Assembly: GCA_031415375.1 (NCBI GenBank) | Contig: JANORP010000279.1 | Location: 1-20,961 of the forward strand | Source of the DNA: JADKCL01 sp031415375 | GTDB lineage: Bacteria > Bacteroidota > Bacteroidia > J057 > JADKCL01 | Reading direction: 5' to 3' | DNA: 20,961 bases | Shown here: one piece after another, positions 1 through 7,900 of the stretch | Numbering within the stretch: the stretch's first letter is position 1 | Layout: each line of letters starts with the position of its first letter | Notes under the pieces: model-generated | Database searches by the model: none | What the model was told of the DNA's origin: nothing | The model's input: only the letters and a program-made list of their open reading frames with translations | Program-made: the position numbers and the translations under genes

Positions 1-112
1 CCCCCCCCGGGGGGGGGGGGACGCACGACAACGCTGACTCAATTTCACAACCAACAAGATCTCAAAACAAGGCTGACTCAATTACCGTAGCCACAAAAAA
101 AAAAATCCACCA
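1..112. other. Left-edge low-complexity segment
   Basis: The window opens with eight C followed by twelve G (1-20), a self-complementary homopolymer pair. A 12-bp direct repeat GCTGACTCAATT lies at 33-44 and again at 72-83, 39 bp apart. A run of eleven A at 95-105 becomes a T tract just past the stop codon of the helicase gene on the minus strand, but no hairpin directly precedes it, so I do not call a terminator. The C/G tract could be genuine or an assembly artefact at a contig end. No gene is visible here. Confidence 0.5.
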
Positions 113-3100
113 TCATCCCTCAAACGCCACCAACTTTGCCAGATCAGCATTTGTGAGGTCCCCGATCCAATTCTCGCCTTGTGACACCGTCAGATTCGCC
201 AATTCCTTCTTGGAATTGAGCATGGCGTCGATGCGCTCTTCCAATGTGCCTTTGCTGAGGAGGCGATAGACCATCACATTCTTGTGCTGACCGATGCGGA
301 ATGCGCGATCGGTCGCCTGATTCTCCACTGCGGGATTCCACCAAAGGTCATAGTGGATCACGTGGTTGGCTTGGGTGAGATTGAGGCCGGTGCCGCCCGC
401 CTTGAGGCTCAGGATGAAGACTTTGCGGTGATGGTCTTCCTGGAATTCTCGCACCATGGTATCGCGCTGCTTGCGGTTGAGGCCACCGTGGAGGAAACTC
501 GCCTCGACATTGATCTCAGTTGCCAGCATTTTCACGAGCAATTCACCCATTTCCTTGTATTGCGTGAAGATGAGCACCTTTTCGTGCTGGGCGATGATGT
601 TTTCCAAGATCCCTATGAGCGCCGCAGCCTTGCCCGAATCCGCTGAAAGGTGCCGCCCCTTGCCCAAATATTGCGTCGGGTGGTTGCAGACCTGTTTGAG
701 GGCCGTGAGCAACTTCAGGATTAAACCTTGACGGAAAATACCTTCTTGGGCTGCCTCTTCGATCTGCGCCATCACCTCGTCCACGACATTCTTGTACACC
801 GTTGCCTGCTTGACCTCCAGGTTGCACCAGTGGTTGCTCACCATCTTGTCGGGCAGGTCGCCGATGATGCTTTTGTCGGTCTTCACGCGCCGCATAATAA
901 AGGGCGCTGTGATGCCATGGAAAAACGCCAGCTGCTGCGGGTCGCGGAAACGCGTGATCGGGACCGCAAATTGCGTCCTGAAGCTCTCCTGAGTCCCAAG
1001 GTAGCCCGGCAATGCAAAATCAAAGATGCTCCAATAGTCGGTAAGGCCGTTTTCCACCGGCGTACCGCTCATCGCGATGCGGATCGGGACTTTGATTTCC
1101 CGCACTGCCTTGCTTTGCGTCGTCTCGGGATTCTTGATGTTTTGGGCCTCGTCGATGATGAGCGTTCCCCATTTTTTCTTCTTGAGTGATTCCAAATCGT
1201 TGCGCAACATGCCATAAGTGGTCACCATCAGGTCAAAGCTTTCCTTGGGCCATTTGCGGTCGCTGCCATGGAATATGACGGTCTTGAGTTTGGGTGCGAA
1301 GCGCTCACATTCCTTTTGCCAGTTGCCGACGAGCGAGGTGGGCACGATCGCCAATGCGGGCATTTTCTTGAGCTTGCCCTCCTCCCTGAATTTTTCCAGC
1401 AACGTGATGACTTGCAAGGTCTTGCCGAGGCCCATGTCGTCGGCAAGCACGCTGCCGAGGCCCAAGCGTGCATTCTTGTACATCCACGCATACCCGCGCA
1501 ATTGATAGGGGCGCAAGGTCGCTTGGATGCCCTTGGGCGCGGGGAGTTCCTTGATTTCTGTGATTTCCTTCACGATCTTGACGACCTCGGGCGACAGTCC
1601 CGCCTTGTTGCCTTCAAACTGCCCTGTGAGGGCAGCTTGGATCAATTGCTGCGGCGTCGGATTGGGGCCGCGCTCGATGCGCCGCTTGAGTTTTTCCAAC
1701 TCGTCGGGTTGGATGATGTAATAGCGATTGCGAATCTGCACCAAGCCATGCGTGGTGTTCAGCATGGCAAAAAATTCCTGGGGATCGATCTGCTCGTCCC
1801 CCAGCGAGACCTGCCAACTGTAACTGAGCAGGCTGTCCAAGGAAAAGAATTTTTCGTTGATGTCATCCGATGCTTTGAGTGCGATGCTGGGCTTGGGGTG
1901 GATCAATTCGCGCAACTCCCTCGGCAACAATACCTGCACACCCATCAACTCGATGAGCGGCAGCTTGTCCATGAGCATTTCCAGCAACAACTTGGGATCG
2001 ATCTTGGTGGATTTTTTACCCAATGTTTTGAGCACGGTATGCAATTGCGGCACAAGACCCGCCAATTGATTCAGGCTCTTGAGTACTTCTGCCCGATCGG
2101 CAGCATAATATTCCTCTTGCAAAAACTCACTCAACTGGTAGAGCTGATCCTCGCCCTCTATGTGGGCCTCCAAGGAAATGTGCAGCGTGAAGCCACTGCC
2201 ACCACGCATGCCCCGTAATTCCAGGATCGGCCGCCACTTGTGGGCACTCAAGTCGAATATGCTGATCCACTTTTGGATGGATTGTGGAATGCTGTCTGAA
2301 CCGAAGCCCGTGAAAGACACCGTCATTCCGCAAAAAAACATGTCGCAAATCGGGTCACGCGTGAGCATCTGCGGCCCCATCAATTGCTTCTGCGCACGTG
2401 CATAATCTGGTGTGTCAAAGGCAAACTCACCCACGATCATTCCGAGAAACACACTGCACAGCAACTCGATATTGCGGTGGGCACCGGGATGAAAAGCATC
2501 CTCTTTTTTGGTTTTGGGCGGATGGAGGAAGGTGTAGAGTCCGTCGGGAAGGGCCGCGCTGATGTGCTTGGAAATGTGTCCTACCGCCTCCGCCGAATTT
2601 GCAGGCACCCACAATATGCGGTACGATTTGCCGCCGACGCCCACCAAAATGGGCCTGATTGCTCCTTTTGTAGTCAACGCTGCACAATATTCATACAGGT
2701 GCCATAGCGCCTCGACCGAGGGATGCAGCTCCTCCAATTCATCCCGAGCGATACCCGCTAGCCCCAAAAAGAGCTCACGCATAGGCTTCGCTATCCTTTT
2801 CTTGCTACGTGGCCCCTGCAATTGCACCTCGGTGGCAGACAAGTCCTCATCAAAGAGCAACTGCAACGCATAACCCTTGCGCAATTCTGGAAGCGCGTCT
2901 TTGCCACCCTCACTTTGCCATGTATGCTGCCAGGCCCCATGGTTGCTCACCATTGTGGATAAGCGCTCGTCCATTTCCTCGCGGAAATCCTGTTTCCAAA
3001 ACAGCGGCGTCGGGCTCAGCAATTTGTAGATCGACTCTTTGAGGTAGGGTATTTTGGAAAAATCCAAGTCACGCAGCGTCTTCAGTTCGACGGGGGCAGT

Positions 3101-3685
3101 GGCCGCACCTGGTTTGGCGACTTTGGGGGCAAGAAATTGGCTTTGGCTTGGAATGCTTGCGATGCTCATTTCAGGATGCGCGCTTGCAAATTCCTTTTCC
3201 AAGTCCATCCCTTTCATTTGAAACAGCAGCCACGGGTTGCGGTCGATGGCATCCCCGACCATATAGATCACGGCCGCAATGTGCTTGCAAGGCACTGCCC
3301 AGTCAGGGCAACTGCAAGACATCTCAAAATCGCTCCATTGGCCCGGGAAGAGTTTGATCTTGTATTTGCCTGCAATCTTTTCGATGTCGGGAGACAGCTC
3401 CTTGTTGAGCAACGAGGCATGCACCTGCGCATGCGCCTCAATCTCAGTGCGCAACGTCTTCTTCTCTTCGGCAGAGAATACCGGCATCGTGATCTTGACC
3501 TTATAAGGAGTCGGCCGCGTCCCCTTGACCTTGGCCAGGATCTGATTTTTCTTGATGTCGATTGCTTCGACCGAACCATTGTTTGCATAGCGCCGCCCGC
3601 GCGGCAAGCGGTTGTCGTAGTCGATCTTACTCAATGCATTGAGCCAACTCTTGCCCCACCAAGTATTGCCAAAGGATTTTGCCAT
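113..3685 (-). CDS. SWIM zinc finger / SNF2-family DNA-dependent ATPase (helicase) fusion
   Basis: This 1190-aa cytoplasmic protein is a nucleic-acid-dependent ATPase. The N-terminus (about 1-170) is a SWIM domain: it opens with the WWGKSW signature and carries the CxCx6CxH zinc ligands at C124, C126, C133 and H135. Residues about 550-690 resemble the SNF2-associated DUF3670 region. The SNF2 motor follows: Walker A DDMGLGKT (749-756), Walker B DEAQ (845-848), motif III SGT (873-875), motif V GGTGLNL (1097-1103) and motif VI QATDRAFRIGQ (1123-1133). All catalytic motifs are present, so the enzyme should be active. In some other bacteria the SWIM and SNF2 parts are separate neighbouring genes; here they are fused. 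The ATG at 3685 is preferred because the SWIM family usually starts near this motif. Such proteins are linked to transcription recycling or DNA repair, but the exact role here is unknown. The gene is transcribed divergently from the giant adhesin. Confidence 0.93.
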   Translation of the reverse strand: MAKSFGNTWWGKSWLNALSKIDYDNRLPRGRRYANNGSVEAIDIKKNQILAKVKGTRPTPYKVKITMPVFSAEEKKTLRTEIEAHAQVHASLLNKELSPDIEKIAGKYKIKLFPGQWSDFEMSCSCPDWAVPCKHIAAVIYMVGDAIDRNPWLLFQMKGMDLEKEFASAHPEMSIASIPSQSQFLAPKVAKPGAATAPVELKTLRDLDFSKIPYLKESIYKLLSPTPLFWKQDFREEMDERLSTMVSNHGAWQHTWQSEGGKDALPELRKGYALQLLFDEDLSATEVQLQGPRSKKRIAKPMRELFLGLAGIARDELEELHPSVEALWHLYEYCAALTTKGAIRPILVGVGGKSYRILWVPANSAEAVGHISKHISAALPDGLYTFLHPPKTKKEDAFHPGAHRNIELLCSVFLGMIVGEFAFDTPDYARAQKQLMGPQMLTRDPICDMFFCGMTVSFTGFGSDSIPQSIQKWISIFDLSAHKWRPILELRGMRGGSGFTLHISLEAHIEGEDQLYQLSEFLQEEYYAADRAEVLKSLNQLAGLVPQLHTVLKTLGKKSTKIDPKLLLEMLMDKLPLIELMGVQVLLPRELRELIHPKPSIALKASDDINEKFFSLDSLLSYSWQVSLGDEQIDPQEFFAMLNTTHGLVQIRNRYYIIQPDELEKLKRRIERGPNPTPQQLIQAALTGQFEGNKAGLSPEVVKIVKEITEIKELPAPKGIQATLRPYQLRGYAWMYKNARLGLGSVLADDMGLGKTLQVITLLEKFREEGKLKKMPALAIVPTSLVGNWQKECERFAPKLKTVIFHGSDRKWPKESFDLMVTTYGMLRNDLESLKKKKWGTLIIDEAQNIKNPETTQSKAVREIKVPIRIAMSGTPVENGLTDYWSIFDFALPGYLGTQESFRTQFAVPITRFRDPQQLAFFHGITAPFIMRRVKTDKSIIGDLPDKMVSNHWCNLEVKQATVYKNVVDEVMAQIEEAAQEGIFRQGLILKLLTALKQVCNHPTQYLGKGRHLSADSGKAAALIGILENIIAQHEKVLIFTQYKEMGELLVKMLATEINVEASFLHGGLNRKQRDTMVREFQEDHHRKVFILSLKAGGTGLNLTQANHVIHYDLWWNPAVENQATDRAFRIGQHKNVMVYRLLSKGTLEERIDAMLNSKKELANLTVSQGENWIGDLTNADLAKLVAFEG

Positions 3686-4083
3686 TCTAGAATAGATTTT
3701 GTGGCAAATTGCAGTTTCGATTGTCGCTGCTCACAATACTTGTTCACAATAAATCGTGGATATACCTCATGCGATGAGGGCCGTCACCATGCGTAGGCAG
3801 GTCCTAGCCCCTCGCCAAAAACCAAAAAAGATCGCAAACGGCGTTGTACACGCAAGCAAGATCGGCACAACCATGCGCTCCTACAAATCTAGCCGCCCTA
3901 TTCGCCCTATCAGCACATCTGCGACAATGCCGACGCTATTGCGATGGCTCGCAAGGCGAGAAGGCTACGGAAACGGAGAACCGCCCTTTGCGTCCTTGGA
4001 CAGCTGCGTGGATGTCTGCCGAGACGATTTGAGTTATCCACACGATCGCTCAAATTTCCCAAATTTGGCCTATAGTTATCCAC
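3686..4083. other. Gene-free region with two DnaA-box-like sequences
   Basis: No convincing gene lies between the helicase start and the repeat array. The sequence TTATCCACA at 4034-4042 is an exact match to the classical DnaA box. TTATCCACG at 4076-4084 differs in the last base. They are in the same orientation and 42 bp apart, and the second one touches the first base of the repeat array. Between them is an inverted repeat with 7-bp arms, CAAATTT-CCC-AAATTTG (4051-4067). A looser match, TTGTTCACA, lies near 3740-3748. The helicase promoter must also lie in this region, but no confident -33/-7 pair was found. Calling this a replication element is inference. Confidence 0.4.
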
Positions 4084-4426
4084 GACCTACCCCTAGGGGT
4101 GTCTCGAGATACCCCTAGGGGTGTCGTGAGACAGCTCCAAGGTCTCTCGCGATACCCTCAGGGTGTCTTGAGACAGCTCCAAGGTCTCGTGAGATACCCC
4201 TAGGGGCGTCGTGAGACAGCTCTATGATCACGCGAGACACCCTTGTGGGTATCTCGAGACAGCTCCATGATGCCTGGAGATACCCACAAGGGTGTCCCGA
4301 GACATCGCAAAGGTCACTCGAGACACCCCAATGATCACGCGAGATACCCCTAGGGGTATCGTGAGACATCTCCATGGTCTCGTGAGACACCCTGGGGATG
4401 TCTCGAAGCACCCTTGGAGGTGACTC
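4084..4426. repeat. Ordered array of sixteen 21/22-bp palindromic units in two alternating types
   Basis: Units begin at 4084, 4106, 4128, 4149, 4170, 4191, 4213, 4234, 4256, 4277, 4299, 4320, 4341, 4363, 4384 and 4405. Type A is close to GAGATACCCCTAGGGGTGTC plus two bases. Type B is close to GAGACAGCTCCAAGGTCTC plus two bases. A and B mostly alternate, giving a composite period of about 43 bp. Type A units are near-perfect palindromes centred on CTAG; 4343-4360 is a perfect 18-bp palindrome (GATACCCCTAGGGGTATC). Type B units have complementary GAGAC/GTCTC ends. The unit at 4320 looks like an A/B hybrid. The units at 4234 and 4277 are inverted copies of each other (21 of 22 bases). The spacing is strict while the sequence has diverged, so the array is not a recent slippage product. 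Its function is unknown: protein-binding array, iteron-like element or structured transcript are all possible. Confidence 0.92.
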
Positions 4427-4774
4427 GACATGTAACCCGACCATCGCGAGACCATCACACGATTGCCTACGAGGAGGTGCGCGCTGTGAAACCTATCGAT
4501 TTGAGGCAAACGAGGCTTTCGCTTCTTATTGGCAGACATTTTGGGACATGCAGCGACCTTCGAGCCCGCTGCACTGCGTCCATCCCGACTTCTCGGGAGG
4601 AGCCTGATGTAGGGCTATCGACCACTTACTTGTGGCGCAAATTGTTCAATATCAACGGATAGCAGTCGCAATCACTGGAGGTCCAGCCTTGACAGCCCAA
4701 GGGCTAGCGGCCGTGGGCTCCCCTAAAATGAAACACATTCAAATGATTTGAATCCGGAACTGAGGTTTTCATTC
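4427..4774. other. Gene-free stretch downstream of the palindromic array
   Basis: I see no supported gene here. The first 40 bases keep scattered GAGAC-like words and may be a decayed edge of the array. A short inverted repeat AGCCC...GGGCT occurs near 4693-4718. Short open frames on both strands (for example within 4398-4662 and 4228-4539) either read through the repeat units or have no recognisable composition, and are not called. Confidence 0.5.
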
Positions 4775-4817
4775 ACATCCATATCCATCAAATTTTCTCG
4801 ATGGGTATGGATGTTTT
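4775..4817 (+). terminator. Terminator-like hairpin upstream of the giant adhesin
   Basis: A 15-bp stem pairs 4775-4789 with 4800-4814 around a 10-base loop. It has one G-U wobble when read as RNA, and the stem runs into four T (4814-4817) on the plus strand. No called gene lies upstream on that strand. It would therefore end a transcript coming from the repeat region, or act as a leader attenuator for the adhesin gene 135 bp downstream. The stem is seen directly; the function is inferred. Confidence 0.45.
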
Positions 4818-4847
4818 AGATAAAAGCACTACTTTCATAGTGTCGTA

Positions 4848-4874
4848 GAGCCGACGTTTCCCAAACGGCGGCTC
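4848..4874 (+). promoter_or_regulatory. Second hairpin, 77 bp before the adhesin start codon
   Basis: GAGCCGACGTTT (4848-4859) pairs with AAACGGCGGCTC (4863-4874) around a CCC loop, a 12-bp stem with one A-G mismatch. It is followed by five A rather than T, so it is not a terminator on the plus strand. It may be a 5' leader structure affecting mRNA stability or translation. No known riboswitch or ribosomal leader was recognised. Confidence 0.35.
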
Positions 4875-4951
4875 AAAAATGGTTTGTTAGGTAGTTGGGA
4901 CGGCGTTGGTAGTGTCCCTAATTTGTTGGATTGGATTGTGAATGTTGAATT

Positions 4952-7900
4952 ATGAGAAAATCGTTGACGCGTTTATCGTATTTGCTCTTTTTTGTTGTCA
5001 GTTCCCTCGGTGCACTGCGTGCACAACAGTCGATCTCTTGCCCGAGCGTCAATGCTGGGCCCAATCAATCGTTGCCGTGTACGTCCCCCTGCGCGACGCT
5101 CACCGCGACCAACCCTGCGGGCTTTCAGACGACGAACTACACGGTAGGCCAGATTCCTTATGTGCCTTATTCCTATACGATTGGCAATGCCATCATCGTG
5201 AATACAGACGACATTTGGTCCAGCGTATTGCCCATGCCATTCAACTTTTGTTTCTATGGCAACGTGTACAATTCCTGCATCGTAGGGGCAAATGGAGCCA
5301 TCTCGTTCAACATAGCGAATGCGAACGCCTTCAACACTTGGCCGATCGCAGCGCCGATCCCCAGTGCCACGCCCGCAGACATGCTCAATAGCATCATGGC
5401 CCCATGGCACGACATCGACCCGAGCGTGAACCAATCGGGACAAACCAAGTCCATCAGATGGCAAGTCTTCGGCACTCCCCCTTGCCGCACGTTCGTCGTG
5501 TCTTGGTTCAACATCCCCATGTTTGACAACGCCTTCTTGTTTGGATGTGATGGCGATGTAAGCCTCAATGCCACGCAGCAAATTGTGCTCTATGAGACCA
5601 CCAATATCATCGAGACCTATATCGCCAAGAAACGCACTTGTACAAACTGGAACAGTGGAGCCGCCATCCATGGCATTCAAAACGCCACGGGGACTGCGGC
5701 TGTCGTCGTGCCCGGCCGCAACTTCCCCACACAATGGCAGGCCACCAACGATGCCTGGCGCTTTGTCCCTGCGGGCCCCAGCAACCACACCATTCAGTGG
5801 TTCCAAGTCGGCAACCCTGCCCCGATCGCATCCACCAGCAGCACCACCGTCTGCCCACCATCCAATACGACCACCAGCTATTATGCACAGGTAGTCTATA
5901 CCAATTGTGACAACACCACCATCACCGTGCGCGACACAGTGCAGGTGAGCATCCCCAACGGCATCCAGTCCCTGAACCCGACCGTCGTGCAGCCCAACTG
6001 CAACGCACTGGGTAGCATCAGCTTAAGTCCAAATGGTGGCACACCTGGCTATACATATCAATGGTCACCTGCCGCTGGCAACGTGAGCAGCATCAGCAAC
6101 CTGTCTGGTGGCACATACAATGTGACGGTGACCGATCTTGCCGGTTGCACATCGACCCAGACATTTGTTCTCAATCCCGGCGGTCGCCCAACGGCGACGA
6201 TTTCGGCTGCGCAAAACATCGGCTGCAACGGCGGCTCGACTGGATCTAGTACCGTTTCTGTGGTCGGCGGCACACCTGGTTATACCTATGCTTGGTCGCC
6301 GAGCGGTGGCACAGGCGCAACGGCCAATGGCCTGAGCGCTGGCGCTTACAGTGTGATCGTGACTGACCTTGCAGGCTGTCGCGACACGGCCACTGTGACG
6401 CTTACACAACCTACAGCGATCAGCATCAACCTGAACTTCACCCAAAATGTGAGTTGCAATGGCGCGGCTGATGGCTGCCTCGGTGCTGCTGCGACGGGTG
6501 GCAATGGAAATTATGCGTGGGCTTGGAGCAATGGCGACACTGGCGACACGGTCTGCAACCTGCCTCCTGGGAACTACACCGTCACGCTTACCGACACGAC
6601 CTTTGGCACAGGTTTTCTCGGCGGATTTGTGCTTTGTACCACCACAGCCAATGCGACGATCACACAGCCATCGCCACTCACCGCAACTTATTCTACCGTA
6701 AGCATCCCCTGCTTTGGCGGTACGGGATGTATTGCTGCGAATGTCGCTGGCGGCAATGGCAACTACAGTTACCTCTGGAGCACGGGCTCGACGCTAGCCA
6801 ATCTTTGCAACCTCGCGGCTGGCACCTATACGGTCACCATCACCGACACCTCCACTGTTTCCAGCGTGGGCGGGCCTGTCGTCTTGTTCAATGAGACGTT
6901 TGAAGGCCCCCTCAACTGGGTGCTCAATGTACCGACGGGTCCCAATGGCGTGGACAATAATTTTTGGACGATCAATGACAATGAGGGCGGCGTATTGCCT
7001 CCTGGTTGTGGCGTCGCCAACAACGCCAACAAGACGATGCACATCACAAGCGTCTTTTGCCCTACTTGCGGCGCAGCTTATGATGCAGGTGGCCTTTGCG
7101 GTGTCCTCTTTTGCCCAGAGACCAATATGCGCGCCGAGTCGCCCGCCTTCAGCTCGGTGGGGTTCAGCAATCTCTCGCTGTCGTTTGATTTCATCTCGAT
7201 GGGCGACGCCCTGCTCGACAATGCCTCGGTTTGGTACAATGCGGGTGCAGGATGGACCTTGCTGACCTCCTCGATCAAGACCCTCAACTGTGTCGGCGGC
7301 CAAGGCCAATGGACGGGCTACAGCGCTGCCTTGCCATCGGCGGCGTGGAACGTACCCAGCCTGCGCATCGGCATCAACTGGACCAACAATGATGATGGCG
7401 TCGGCTCTGACCCCTCAGTCGCTATCAACAATGTATTGGTCACATCAAGTTCGCTCACTGGTGCGCCGGTGCTCTGCACACGCGTCGATACGATCGTGCT
7501 CGCACAACCCACGGCTTTGTTGACCACCATCACTGGCCATGATCTGAGCTGCTTTGGCGCCGCCGATGGCTCGGCGGTGGTGACACATACCGGTGGCACA
7601 CCTGGCTATACTGTGAACTGGAGCAATAGCTTGACCACCGACTCCATCTCGGGACTTGCCGCTGGCACGTATGGCGTCACCGTCACCGACCTCAATGGTT
7701 GCAGCAGCACGCGCTCGACCAACCTGATTCAGCCTGCCCAGATTGTGACTGGCACATCGATGACCGCAGTCTCTTGCAATGGCGGGGCCGATGGTTGCGC
7801 GATCGTGACCGCGACAGGCGGCCCGAGCGGCGTGTTTTCCTACCTCTGGAGCAATGGTGCGACCAATGACACAATATGTGGCCTGAGTGCTGGCACATAT

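Noticed and set aside
1268..2218. 316-aa plus-strand open frame inside the helicase gene
   Set aside because: It lies opposite well-defined helicase and DUF3670-like sequence and has no recognisable domain.
3756..4118. 120-aa plus-strand open frame before the array
   Set aside because: It runs into the repeat units, has a composition unlike the called proteins, and no recognisable motif; it overlaps the DnaA-box-like sites.
4084..4426. CRISPR array
   Set aside because: Units are contiguous with no unique spacers, are much shorter than CRISPR repeat plus spacer units, and no cas gene is present.
4115..4539. Minus-strand open frames with a heptapeptide-like repeat over the palindromic array
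   Set aside because: The repeats arise from the 21-bp units read in any frame. The 22-bp units shift the frame, there is no conserved product, and the DNA palindromes explain the pattern better than protein selection.
4414..4662. 82-aa plus-strand open frame after the array
   Set aside because: It starts inside the decaying array edge, has no hydrophobic or motif pattern and no homologue I recognise.
4848..4874. Terminator for the plus strand
   Set aside because: The stem is followed by five A rather than a T tract, so only a leader structure is called.
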